From: Clostridia bacterium
GTDB taxonomy: Bacteria; Bacillota; Clostridia; Saccharofermentanales; Saccharofermentanaceae
Assembly (NCBI GenBank): GCA_024403775.1
Contig: JAKSRE010000019.1
Coordinates: forward strand, 1-47,140
Length of the DNA stretch: 47,140 bases
Reading direction: 5' to 3'
Part shown: one piece after another, positions 8,407 through 17,448 of the stretch
Numbering within the stretch: position 1 is the first letter of the stretch
Layout: each line of letters starts with the position of its first letter
Program-made: the position numbers and the translations under genes
Notes under the pieces: generated by a model
Told to the model about the DNA's origin: nothing
Seen by the model: the letters and a program-made list of their open reading frames with translations, nothing else
The model's database searches: none

Positions 8407-8775
8407 GTTTATAATTTCTTCTAATTCTGACCAAAATTATAAATTTATCCAGAGCCAGTTTATAATTTTCAAGGCTTAAGCCGATTTTTATAAACTCATT
8501 CTTCGCGAGTTTATAATTTAAGCCAAAACTAACATTTTTTATAAACTGGATTTTGCCTCTCAAGCACACAATAGAAGGGCAGAGCGGCAGAAATCAACTG
8601 TAGAAGGTAATTTAGCCTTCGAAGGAGCATTGACGGTTTATAATTTTTCTTCTATTTAAGTAAAATTATAAATTCTCCCCAAGCCAGTTTATAATTTAAA
8701 CCCATTTCTCCAATAATTATAAACTTGCTTCTCCTAAGTTTATAATTTCTGCCCGTTTTCCCAATAATTATAAAC
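8407..8775. repeat. Block of six GTTTATAATT-family 38-bp inverted-repeat units
   Basis: Units begin GTTTATAATT and end TTATAAAC (or TTATAAAT) 38 bp later: 8407-8444, 8458-8495, 8509-8546, 8636-8673, 8687-8724 and 8738-8775. Cores are dissimilar. A seventh unit of this family is at 17236-17273 in the paralogous block. Confidence 0.85.
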
Positions 8776-8916
8776 TTGCTTTACTCCTCGTCCTTTCCCA
8801 TCTATAATTTCCACCCAATCTACACAAAAGCATAAACAATACCAATTGTTCTGCCATACCCAGAGGACTACTCTGCCCTACTAACAGCCTCGGCCTAATA
8901 TATTATTCTAAGCCAG

Positions 8917-9012
8917 CCAGAGCGAGGAAGCTAGTTTGAGGCAGTCAGCGTGGTAGCAGCCAGAGCGAGGCAACTATTCTGAGCCAGCCAGTCTAAGCCA
9001 ACCAGAGCGAGG
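8917..9012. repeat. Three direct repeats of CCAGAGCGAGG at 42-43-bp spacing
   Basis: CCAGAGCGAGG occurs at 8917-8927, 8960-8970 and 9002-9012, each within a degenerate CAGCCAG/CAACCAG context. Origin unknown. Confidence 0.6.
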
Positions 9013-9146
9013 TAACCAGTCTGAGGGATCAAGTCTGTATCACAAAAATCCCCCTAAATACTAGATATCGTGGGGTAATACTTAAAAGGTATTAATGGTA
9101 AACTTAAATGCATAATGAGCGTTTTACGAAAGGCGGAGGTGAGAAT

Positions 9147-9692
9147 ATGGAAAAATATGATATTTACGATATTAATCGCATTAAAACTGGTAGGGTTAAC
9201 GTGCGTGGAAGTGGTATAAAACTTAAAGAAGGTGAATATCGAATGGTAGTTCATCTCTGCATTATAAATAGTAAGGGTGAGATGCTTATTCAGCAGCGAC
9301 AGGCGGACAAGGCTGGCTGGCCAAACTTATGGGATGTGTCAGTTGGAGGCTGTTCAATTGCAGGTGAGAATTCAAGAGATGCAGTAACAAGAGAACTTAG
9401 TGAAGAGCTTGGCCTTAAGTTTGATTTTGAGAATGTGAGACCAAAATTTACGATTAATTTCGAGCGTGGATTTGATGACTGGTATGTAATCAATATGGAT
9501 GTGGATCTGGTAAATCTTAAGCTTCAGGAAGAGGAAGTACAGGATGCCAGGTTTGCAAGCCGAGAAGAGATATATAGATTGATAGATGAAAGTCAATTCA
9601 TTCATTATCATAAATCTGTTATTGATATGTGTTTTGATATGGTTGGATTAGAATACGGGGCATTTAATAGTAATGATGGAAAAAAGATTTGA
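9147..9692 (+). CDS. Nudix hydrolase
   Basis: 181 aa from the ATG at 9147, chosen because GGAGGTGA lies 5 bp upstream. A complete Nudix box G-x5-E-x7-REL-x-EE-x-GL spans residues 68-90 and binds the divalent metal that drives hydrolysis of a nucleoside-diphosphate-linked substrate. The layout (about 35 residues before the beta sheet, WPNLWDVSVGG before the box) resembles the YfcD/IPP-isomerase-like branch. The substrate cannot be read from sequence. It overlaps the galactokinase gene by 20 bp, so the two are translationally linked. Confidence 0.88.
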   Translation: MEKYDIYDINRIKTGRVNVRGSGIKLKEGEYRMVVHLCIINSKGEMLIQQRQADKAGWPNLWDVSVGGCSIAGENSRDAVTRELSEELGLKFDFENVRPKFTINFERGFDDWYVINMDVDLVNLKLQEEEVQDARFASREEIYRLIDESQFIHYHKSVIDMCFDMVGLEYGAFNSNDGKKI

Positions 9693-10905
9693 GGAAGCGA
9701 AGTCCATTTTCGAGGATTATTTTGGAGAGGAAGAGATGGGTAATCTGTCCTTTTACAGTAGTCCTGGAAGAACTGAGATTGGTGGCAACCATACTGATCA
9801 TCAGCATGGCGAGGTGCTGGCGGCAGCTCTCGATATCGATACGATTGCTGTTGTACGCAGAAGTAATTCCAATATGATTAGAATTCAGTCTGAGGGGTAT
9901 CCGCCATTCGAGGTTGATATTAACGATGTGGATGAGCCAAAGCCGCAGGAGAAGGGACGCACCAAGGCCTTAATCAGAGGTGTGATTAAGTATCTTAAAG
10001 ACAGAGACTATAGGATAACAGGCGGCTTTGATGCTTATGTAACGAGTGATGTGGAGCCAGGTTCGGGACTGTCTTCTTCGGCATCATTTGAGGTCTTAAT
10101 TGGAACGATTGTATCGGGTGAATTTAATGATTCAAAAATCGAGCCTGAGGTTATTGCAAAGGCGGGCCAGTATGCCGAGAATCTATACTTTGGCAAGCCT
10201 TGCGGACTAATGGATCAGATGGCCTGCGCGATAGGCGGAGTAGTTCATATTGATTTTAGAAACCTGGATAAGCCAGTAGTAAAAAGACTTGATTTTGACC
10301 TTCTCGAAAATGGTTTAAGTCTCTGTATAACCAATACAGGTGGCTCACACTCAGATCTTACAGATGAATATAAAAGTGTCACAGATGAGATGAAGAGCGT
10401 CGCGGATATTCTTAAGACAAAAACAACTACGCTCCTCGATGTTACAGCGGATGATATATATACGAATATCGATGTATTAAGAAGAGAAGTTGGCGACAGA
10501 GCGGTTTTAAGAGCACTTCATTTTATAGATGAGAATCAAAGAGTAAGACGAGAAGCTGAAGCTATAAGATTACATGATATAGAGCTTTTCTTGCAGCTGA
10601 TAAATGACTCAGGAAACTCGTCCTATAAGTATCTTCAAAATGTATATGTAGCAGCAAATCCAAAATCACAGAATGTGGCCTTGGCGCTTGCAGTAACTGA
10701 GGAGTTTATAGGCCGCACTGATCAGAGACAAAAGGCGGCATCAAGAGTTCATGGTGGTGGATTTGCAGGAACAATTCAGACATTTATAAGTTCTGATAAA
10801 GCAGAAGAATATAAAAAACTTATGGATAGAATCTTTGGAGAAGATTCCTGCCAGATAGTAAACATCAGGCAGCAGGGTGGAATAAAAGTAGAATTCCACA
10901 AATAG
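9673..10905 (+). CDS. galK: Galactokinase (GHMP kinase)
   Basis: 410 aa, close to the normal length of bacterial GalK. Transfers phosphate from ATP to galactose, entering the Leloir pathway in the cytoplasm. The galactokinase signature lies at residues 31-46 (PGRTEIGGNHTDHQHG), the GHMP ATP-binding motif GSGLSSSAS at about 130-138, and the C-terminal GGGFAGT motif in VHGGGFAGTIQTF. The first codons are ATG ATG, and no strong ribosome site is seen; coupling to the overlapping Nudix gene probably supplies initiation. It leads into two glycosidase genes, which fits use of plant or mucin oligosaccharides. No galT or galE is in the window. Confidence 0.92.
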   Translation: MMEKRFEEAKSIFEDYFGEEEMGNLSFYSSPGRTEIGGNHTDHQHGEVLAAALDIDTIAVVRRSNSNMIRIQSEGYPPFEVDINDVDEPKPQEKGRTKALIRGVIKYLKDRDYRITGGFDAYVTSDVEPGSGLSSSASFEVLIGTIVSGEFNDSKIEPEVIAKAGQYAENLYFGKPCGLMDQMACAIGGVVHIDFRNLDKPVVKRLDFDLLENGLSLCITNTGGSHSDLTDEYKSVTDEMKSVADILKTKTTTLLDVTADDIYTNIDVLRREVGDRAVLRALHFIDENQRVRREAEAIRLHDIELFLQLINDSGNSSYKYLQNVYVAANPKSQNVALALAVTEEFIGRTDQRQKAASRVHGGGFAGTIQTFISSDKAEEYKKLMDRIFGEDSCQIVNIRQQGGIKVEFHK

Positions 10906-10983
10906 TAATCAAGTGAATTGAGTAAGCCGATAATCTGGTAAACAAAAACAACATATAGAAGTAGAACACAAAGGAGACTTAAT

Positions 10984-12504
10984 ATGCAGAAAGTAGTAAA
11001 GGTAAATCCCCTTGATAAGGTCGAGTTTAAGAATAATGTAGACTACTGCGTTGGAACAGGCCGAATGGGTCTTGCTCTTCAGAAAGAGTATCAGGATCAG
11101 CTCGAATTTGTTCAGGAACATATAGGCTTTAAGCATATAAGAGGCCATGGACTCTTTACTGATGACATGGCTATTTACCATCAGTATAAAGATGAGAACG
11201 GAAACATTATCGATGAATATAATTTTACTTATCTGGATCTTGTTATGGACCAGTATATAAGTAAGGGTTTGAGACCTTTCTTAGAGCTTGGTTTTATGCC
11301 TAAGAAGATGGCTTCAGGAGACCAGACAATCTTTTACTGGAAGGGAAATGTTACTCCTCCAGAAGATATAAAAAGATGGAATAAGATGGTTCAGGAGACA
11401 TTGAAGCATCTTATTAACAGATATGGCCTCGAAGATGTTGTTACCTGGCCAATCGAAGTATGGAATGAGCCTAATCTTCCAGGATTTTGGAAGGATGCTG
11501 ATATGGAAGGCTACTTTAGACTCTTTAAAGAGACATTCTATGCGATTAAGGAAGTTGACAGCAGATTCAGAGTTGGCGGACCTGCTATCTGCGGTGTAGA
11601 TGATGAGAGATGGATGAGATGCTTTATGGAATTTTGCAGTAAAGAGAAGATTTCTCTCGACTTTGTAACCCGTCATCACTATACAACTGATGTACCTGAT
11701 TTTCAGGGGCACTATGGCTATCCAGAACTTCGTGTTCTTGATGATGAGTTCTCTGTGCTTCGTGTGAGCCGTGATATCATCGACAGTTTCCCAGAATATA
11801 AGGGACTTGAGATGCATATAACTGAATTTAATACTTCATATATCGGAACAGCTCCTCTTCATGATACGAATCAGAATGCTGCCTGCGTGGCATATTTGTT
11901 ATCCTGCATGGGTGAGGTGAATGAATCATATTCATACTGGACTTTCGGAGATATTTTTGAAGAGGCTGGTGTGCCTTATACTCCTTTCCACGGTGGTTTT
12001 GGAATGGTGGCAAATGGAGTTATTCCTAAGCCAACTTTCTGGGCATTTAAGTTCTTTAAGGAATTGCAGAATGCTCAGGAGGCCCAAGGTGACTGCGTCT
12101 ATAAGGACAAAAATCTGGTTATTATCAAAAATGCCAAGGGATATACAGGGGTTCTCTGGAATGACAGCCGCGTAAGAACAGGCGAGGATATCGACTTTGA
12201 TATCACGCTTCCTGCTTTGGAAAAAGAGTATTTTATGAGCATGAAGCTTGTTGATGAGGCCTGCTGTAATCCGCTTAAAATCTGGCATGATATGGGTGAG
12301 CCAAGTTCATTAAGTTCATCTCAGAAGGAACTTCTTAAGGCATCTTCTTTCCCGCTTGTCACATCAAATATCGTTAAGGCTTCTGGCGAGAGTATCAATC
12401 TTAAATTAAACCTCAAGGAGCACGGACTTATGATGTTTGAGCTTACTCCTCGCTTCGAGACTGTGGACCGCGGATATGACTATAACAGAACAATGCAGTT
12501 CTGA
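10984..12504 (+). CDS. GH39 beta-xylosidase-like glycoside hydrolase
   Basis: 506 aa, typical GH39 length. Releases xylose from the non-reducing end of xylo-oligosaccharides with retention; no signal peptide, so it acts on imported oligomers. The acid/base is E162 in EVWNEPNLPGFW and the nucleophile E281 in HITEFNTSY, both diagnostic of the clan GH-A fold. A beta-sandwich C-terminal region follows from about residue 370. AAGGAGA precedes the start. It is 78 bp after galK and 29 bp before the GH95 gene, probably one transcript. Confidence 0.88.
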   Translation: MQKVVKVNPLDKVEFKNNVDYCVGTGRMGLALQKEYQDQLEFVQEHIGFKHIRGHGLFTDDMAIYHQYKDENGNIIDEYNFTYLDLVMDQYISKGLRPFLELGFMPKKMASGDQTIFYWKGNVTPPEDIKRWNKMVQETLKHLINRYGLEDVVTWPIEVWNEPNLPGFWKDADMEGYFRLFKETFYAIKEVDSRFRVGGPAICGVDDERWMRCFMEFCSKEKISLDFVTRHHYTTDVPDFQGHYGYPELRVLDDEFSVLRVSRDIIDSFPEYKGLEMHITEFNTSYIGTAPLHDTNQNAACVAYLLSCMGEVNESYSYWTFGDIFEEAGVPYTPFHGGFGMVANGVIPKPTFWAFKFFKELQNAQEAQGDCVYKDKNLVIIKNAKGYTGVLWNDSRVRTGEDIDFDITLPALEKEYFMSMKLVDEACCNPLKIWHDMGEPSSLSSSQKELLKASSFPLVTSNIVKASGESINLKLNLKEHGLMMFELTPRFETVDRGYDYNRTMQF

Positions 12505-12533
12505 TTTTCCTTCTCGAAAGTGGGTTACTATAA

Positions 12534-14684
12534 ATGCATAAGAGTAAGTCGATAATCGATTTTGATTCCCCAGCTAATAAATGGGACGAGGCACTTCCGA
12601 TTGGAAATGGTAAACTGGGTGCCATGATTTTTGGCGGCGTTAATACCGAGCGACTTCAGCTCAACGAAGACAGTATCTGGTTTGGTGGCCCGCAGGACCG
12701 CAATAATCCGTCTGCTCTTGCAAAACTTCCTGAGATCAGACGCCTCATAAATGAAGGGCGCATAAAAGAAGCTCAGGAGCTCTGCGCATTTGCCCTCTCT
12801 GGAACACCAGAAGAGCAGCGCCACTATGAACTTCTGGGTGATTTGTATCTTGAATTTCCTGGAGGTTTTGAGGACTTTAATTTTTCTAATTATTCGCGTT
12901 CTCTGGATCTAGATGAGGCTCTTGTAACGACTTCCTACAGACTTAAAAACGTAGATTATAAACGCACTTATTTTGCAAATTTTCCTTCAAATGTGATAGT
13001 TATTCACCTTGAATCATCCAGAACCTCTTCGCTCACTTTTCATATGCAGCTTACCAAGGGTAATACCCCCTGGAGCATGGCACCTTATGAGACTCAGAAT
13101 GTAAGAAGACCATCTTATAATGCCTATGCCGATGCAATTTATTGTGAGTGCAAGAATAATCGGTATACAACTTTTATGGAGGCCAAATCTGGTGGTAAAG
13201 GCGGCATCTCCATGGTTGGCGGTGCAAGAATTCTTAATGATGGTGGAAGAATCGAGTTAATAGGAAATACTCTTTATGTGAGGGAGGCAAGTTCGGTTAC
13301 AATCCTTGTAACTGCTGCTACAACTTATCGCGAGAAGGACCCTAAATCTTATGTTACTAAGACATTGGATGAAGCTTCGAATTTGGGTTATGAGAAGCTT
13401 CTTAAGTCTCATATAAAAGACTATCAGAAGCTTTTTAACCGCGTAGAACTTGATATTAAAGGACAGGAAGGTATAGTAAGATTCTTTAATTTTGGACGAT
13501 ATCTATTAATTAGCTCAAGCCGCCCAGGTTCGCTTCCTTCTAATCTTCAGGGCATCTGGAATGACTCCTACTGCCCAATGTGGGGTTCGAAATATACAAT
13601 TAACATAAACTGTCAGATGAACTACTGGCCAGCGGAGGTTTGTAATCTCCCTGAATGTCATGAGCCGCTTCTTGATATGATTGAACGCATGCGCGAGAAC
13701 GGCCGCGTTACCGCGACCAAAATGTATGGCTGCCGTGGCTTCATGGCTCACCATAATACAGATATCTGGTGTGATACCGCGCCTCAGGATGTCTGCATGA
13801 GTTCGACCTACTGGGTGATGGGGGCTGCATGGCTTTGCCTTCATATCTGGGAACACTATCAGTTCTCTATGGATAAAGAATATTTGAGATTTCACTATGA
13901 CACGATTCGCGAGGCATGTCTTTTTATTTTGGACTACCTAATTGAAGATGGGGATTATCTTGTGACGAGCCCGACCCTCTCACCTGAGAATGAATACATT
14001 TTGCCATCAGGCGAGCACGGTTTTATATGTAAGGGTGCGACCATGGATAATGAGATAATCATGGAGATTTTTGACGCCTGCATTAAGGCATCTGAGATTT
14101 TGGGGATTGATGATGAGTTCGCCTGTGAGCTTAAAAATGCCCTTACTCGTATCGCTCCGATTCGCATTAATAAGAACGGCGGCATCATGGAGTGGAACGA
14201 GGACTATGAAGAAGCTGAGCCTGGTCATAGGCATATATCACAGCTTTTCGCGCTTTATCCTGGTTCTAAAATAACGCTTGATAAGACTCCAGAACTAGCT
14301 GAAGCTTCACGCGCCACGATTGAGAGACGTCTATCCTTTGGTGGTGCCCATTCTGGCTGGAGTCGTGCGTGGATCATCAATATGTATGCACGACTTGGTG
14401 AGGGTGATAAGGCGCACGACAATATACTGACGCTTCTTAATAAGCAGACGCTTCCGAATCTTTTTGATAACCATCCGCCATTTCAGATTGATGGTAATTT
14501 TGGCGTAACTTCTGGCATCGCAGAGATGCTCGTTCAAAGTGTCGGTGGCGATATTAAGCTTTTACCTGCACTTCCTTCTTCCTGGCCTTCAGGTTATGTA
14601 AGAGGACTTAAACTTCGTGGAGGAAAGACTTTGAAATACCTTAAATGGGAAGATGGCAAGGTTGTAGAATTTGAGATTGAATAA
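12534..14684 (+). CDS. GH95 alpha-L-fucosidase (or alpha-L-galactosidase)
   Basis: 716 aa cytoplasmic protein with GH95 architecture: N-terminal beta domain opening with ALPIGNGKLGAMIFGG and LNEDSIWFGGPQ, then an (alpha/alpha)6 barrel with NCQMNYWPAE, HHNTDIWCDTAP, SPTLSPENEY (containing the likely general acid Glu), HRHISQLFALYPG and FQIDGNFG, then a short C-terminal beta domain. The family hydrolyses alpha-1,2-fucosyl (or galactosyl) linkages with inversion, found in mucin, milk and xyloglucan glycans. With GH39 next door and no signal peptide, plant xyloglucan oligosaccharides are a plausible substrate; that is inference. The ribosome site is weak. Confidence 0.9.
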   Translation: MHKSKSIIDFDSPANKWDEALPIGNGKLGAMIFGGVNTERLQLNEDSIWFGGPQDRNNPSALAKLPEIRRLINEGRIKEAQELCAFALSGTPEEQRHYELLGDLYLEFPGGFEDFNFSNYSRSLDLDEALVTTSYRLKNVDYKRTYFANFPSNVIVIHLESSRTSSLTFHMQLTKGNTPWSMAPYETQNVRRPSYNAYADAIYCECKNNRYTTFMEAKSGGKGGISMVGGARILNDGGRIELIGNTLYVREASSVTILVTAATTYREKDPKSYVTKTLDEASNLGYEKLLKSHIKDYQKLFNRVELDIKGQEGIVRFFNFGRYLLISSSRPGSLPSNLQGIWNDSYCPMWGSKYTININCQMNYWPAEVCNLPECHEPLLDMIERMRENGRVTATKMYGCRGFMAHHNTDIWCDTAPQDVCMSSTYWVMGAAWLCLHIWEHYQFSMDKEYLRFHYDTIREACLFILDYLIEDGDYLVTSPTLSPENEYILPSGEHGFICKGATMDNEIIMEIFDACIKASEILGIDDEFACELKNALTRIAPIRINKNGGIMEWNEDYEEAEPGHRHISQLFALYPGSKITLDKTPELAEASRATIERRLSFGGAHSGWSRAWIINMYARLGEGDKAHDNILTLLNKQTLPNLFDNHPPFQIDGNFGVTSGIAEMLVQSVGGDIKLLPALPSSWPSGYVRGLKLRGGKTLKYLKWEDGKVVEFEIE

Positions 14685-14819
14685 TCAGCTGTAAGTAATT
14701 GCTTATAGAGCTTAATTGATTGTAAAGAAAGAATCATATAGGTATACTGAATATATTCATATCGGTTATGTTGAGGCTTAAAACTGATTTTGAAATAAAT
14801 CTTTTTGGGGAGAGTATTC

Positions 14820-16574
14820 ATGAAGAGATTAATAAGATTTCTTGCAGGTACTGTTTGTGCAAGTCTTGTATTAAGTAGTGGCTTGTTTGTAAGTAGTTCT
14901 AATGTTTGGGCTTTGGCTTCTGGCGAAGTTGTGATTAATGAGAAAAATTTCCCAGATGAAAATTTTAGAAGATATGTATCAACGGAATGCGATACAAACG
15001 GTGATGGTGTATTGTCTCAGGCTGAGATTGATGCCACGGATACTGTAAATATAAATTCCAAGAAGATTTCTTCACTTACTGGTATAGAATTTTTTACATC
15101 ATTGGAGTGTCTGTATTGTTATGATAATCAGCTGACAAGCCTTGATTTAAGTAAGAATCCAGAATTAGATTCTGTATGGTGTGCTGTTAATCAGCTGACA
15201 AGTATTGATGTAAGTAATAGCACTAAACTTACTTATTTGAGCTGTGGTGATAATCAGCTGACAAGTCTTGATGTAAGTAATAACCCTGAAATTTATCGAT
15301 TGGAATTTGAAAAAAACCAGATTACAAATATTGATTTAAGCAAAAATCCGTTATTAAAGATTTTGGTTTGTACTGATAACAAACTAACAAGCTTGGATGT
15401 GAGCAAGAATCCATTATTATGGTGGTTGGAGTGTGGTAATAATCAGATATCTAGTCTCGATTTAAGTAAAAATCCTGAACTGGAATCTTTATTTTGTTCT
15501 GTTACTCAGCTAACGAATCTTGATTTAAGTAAGAATCCTAAATTACAGCGCCTGAATTGTTCAATTACTGGAATAGCCAGTCTCGATATAAGTAACAATG
15601 AACTTATTAGCTATGCTTTTAATAATGGTGAGTATGTGACTTATTCTTATGAATTAGGAGAAATGATAGGCTGGTATTTGCCTGAAAACTTTATTTATAC
15701 AGCTCCTCATACAACTATTACAGCAAATGGAGAGATTTTACATGTTGGAACAGGCACGCCTTCACTTCCTCCTGTTCCGCCAACACCAATTCCAACAGTA
15801 GGTCCAATCCCAACCGTTGTTCCAACAGTTGTACCAGCACAGAGTGTTGGTTCATTTGTAGACCGCTGTTATAGCGTAGCACTTGGAAGAGATGCTGATG
15901 AGGGTGGATACAATTACTGGCTTGATGCACTTAATAATGGAGAGATTTGTGGAGCTCAGGCAGGCTACGGATTTATCTTTAGTGGTGAATATGCAAATAA
16001 AGAGACAACAAATGATGAATTTGTAACAGACCTCTATAGTATGTATTTTGGGCGTACACCAGATGAAGGTGGATTTAACTACTGGGTAGGTTTACTTAAT
16101 AGTGGAGCTTCAAGAGAAGAAATTTTTGCAGGCTTTGCAAATTCAACTGAATTCGATAATCTCTGTAGCGATTATGGCGTAGTAACAGGAGCATATCTTG
16201 TAGGAGTTCCTAACGACCAGCAGGGTGGAGTAAACGCATTTGTAGCAAGACTTTATAATATCTGTCTTACCAGAAAACCAGATATGGCTGGACAAAGTGG
16301 CTGGGCAGAGAAACTCATAGCTGGAGAAGTAACAGGCACAACCTGCAGCTATGGTTTTGTATTCTCACCAGAGTTTATAGGTAAGGAACCAAGTAATGAA
16401 GAATTTGTAGCATGTATGTACAGAGCATTCTTTGGACGTGAGCCAGATATGGAAGGATTTACAGCATGGGTACAGAACTTGATTGATGGAGCTTCTTACG
16501 AGGATGTTTTCGATGGATTCTCTGGTTCAGCAGAGTTTGCTAACTTGTGCGCAAGTTATGGAATCAATCCTTAA
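14820..16574 (+). CDS. Secreted leucine-rich-repeat protein with C-terminal DUF4214 modules
   Basis: 584 aa from the ATG at 14820 (GGGGAGAG upstream). Signal peptide to about residue 36. Then an EF-hand-like loop (DTNGDGVLSQAE, near residue 60), and about ten 21-residue repeats of the type NQLTSLDLSKNPEL, an LRR solenoid likely used for binding. A Pro/Thr/Val linker (about 315-340) leads to four FV..(L/C)Y...L.R..D..G...W modules (DUF4214) ending in YGINP. The gene at 21117 shares this C-terminal region, which therefore acts as a common surface module. No sortase motif is present, so retention may rely on DUF4214. Cell-surface location is inferred. Confidence 0.85.
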   Translation: MKRLIRFLAGTVCASLVLSSGLFVSSSNVWALASGEVVINEKNFPDENFRRYVSTECDTNGDGVLSQAEIDATDTVNINSKKISSLTGIEFFTSLECLYCYDNQLTSLDLSKNPELDSVWCAVNQLTSIDVSNSTKLTYLSCGDNQLTSLDVSNNPEIYRLEFEKNQITNIDLSKNPLLKILVCTDNKLTSLDVSKNPLLWWLECGNNQISSLDLSKNPELESLFCSVTQLTNLDLSKNPKLQRLNCSITGIASLDISNNELISYAFNNGEYVTYSYELGEMIGWYLPENFIYTAPHTTITANGEILHVGTGTPSLPPVPPTPIPTVGPIPTVVPTVVPAQSVGSFVDRCYSVALGRDADEGGYNYWLDALNNGEICGAQAGYGFIFSGEYANKETTNDEFVTDLYSMYFGRTPDEGGFNYWVGLLNSGASREEIFAGFANSTEFDNLCSDYGVVTGAYLVGVPNDQQGGVNAFVARLYNICLTRKPDMAGQSGWAEKLIAGEVTGTTCSYGFVFSPEFIGKEPSNEEFVACMYRAFFGREPDMEGFTAWVQNLIDGASYEDVFDGFSGSAEFANLCASYGINP

Positions 16575-16602
16575 TAGGGATTTAGCGTAAAATACAGAAT
16601 AC

Positions 16603-16653
16603 AAAGGCTGTCTCAAAGGTTATTGAAAGATTACTTCTGAGATGGCTTTTTTA
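16603..16653 (+). terminator. Rho-independent terminator
   Basis: GGCTGTCTCA pairs (with wobbles) with TGAGATGGCT, followed by a T run. Its sequence and the downstream region are homologous to 7697 onwards. Confidence 0.7.
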
Positions 16654-16750
16654 TTTGGGAGGTGGCGGATATTCTTGGGTGCGCTGAGATTAGGGCTCTT
16701 CTCTCGATTGATACTTTCTAGTAATAACTGTTATGAGGACGCGGGTGCGC

Positions 16751-17273
16751 GTTTGTAAAATATTGGCTGAAGACTGATTTTTACAAGAATCTCACTTTAA
16801 ATGCCCAATCTATTCACTCTTCAGTGAATGAAACGCCTGTTTTATGTGAATACCAAACTCTTGTGGGCTATGTTTTTGGATTCGGTTTGGAATACTGTGG
16901 TTTTTATGTGGTTTTTACAAACATGTGGGCATCTGAGCATGGGCGAGATCTTAGTCTGGGTGTGAAGAATCGTGGGGATAGGTGCTTTTCGAAGAAGAAA
17001 TCTGCTTGAGATTGCATTCTGGAAGAGGATTGGGATTAGTGATGTTTGTAAAAATGAGAGGCAGGGGCTGATTTTACAAACATGGAAAGCTGGATTTGTA
17101 AAATTGAGGCGTAACGACGAATTTTACAAACGCTGCTTCGAGTTCAGGCGGCAGGAAAGGCATATGAGGTATCTGCTAAATTTTCTAAATTCTCTTAGGG
17201 GCAAGCAGAATGGGAGGCGCTGGAAAAAGCTGCCAGTTTATAATTCCTGCTTCTCTCCCACAAAATTATAAAC
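16751..17273. repeat. Second inverted-repeat block, paralogous to 7848-8444
   Basis: GTTTGTAAAA-family units at 16751-16788 (right arm interrupted), 16885-16922, 17044-17081 and 17094-17131, plus a GTTTATAATT-family unit at 17236-17273. Intervening sequence aligns with the first block but lacks the units found there at 7899-7936 and 8325-8362 and one of the pair at 8109-8198. The gene-free stretch 16575-17448 contains only this block and two terminators. Confidence 0.85.
16787..16853. mobile_element. 67-bp TTCACT-family element inserted in a GTTTGTAAAA unit
   Basis: Relative to 7848-7890 this locus reads TTTTACAA, then 67 extra bases, then CAAACTC. The extra bases are an inverted copy of the element at about 2457-2522 and contain two overlapping 38-bp TTCACT units. 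CAA is repeated at both junctions, as a 3-bp target duplication would give. It encodes nothing. Confidence 0.6.
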
Positions 17274-17334
17274 GCACTGCACTTTGCTTCTCGCCTCCGC
17301 CCCTCGCCTCACCATTCTCATAAAACCCACGTAT

Positions 17335-17378
17335 CTTAAAAAATAACCTCCTTACTTCGCACCAAGTAAAGAGGTTAT
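17335..17378 (-). terminator. Rho-independent terminator of the GH3 gene
   Basis: On the minus strand a 15-bp stem (one mismatch) with a 6-nt loop, arms at 17343-17357 and 17364-17378, is followed by a run of six T. Confidence 0.85.
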
Positions 17379-17448
17379 ATATCGTTATTTGAAATAATTA
17401 CGACTGCTATCCAGTAATTTGGAATTCAGTCACATCCAACAGACAGCA

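Noticed and set aside
7848..8775. The 38-bp units as a second CRISPR array or as recombinase core sites
   Set aside because: Spacing between units is irregular, arms are inverted rather than direct repeats, and the 18-base core is longer than tyrosine recombinase spacers.
9673..14684. A complete galactose or xylan utilisation operon
   Set aside because: galT, galE, transporters and regulators are absent; only the co-directional run of four genes can be supported.
16824..17271. Two open frames in the second repeat block
   Set aside because: They run through repeat units and the inserted element; no protein-like composition.
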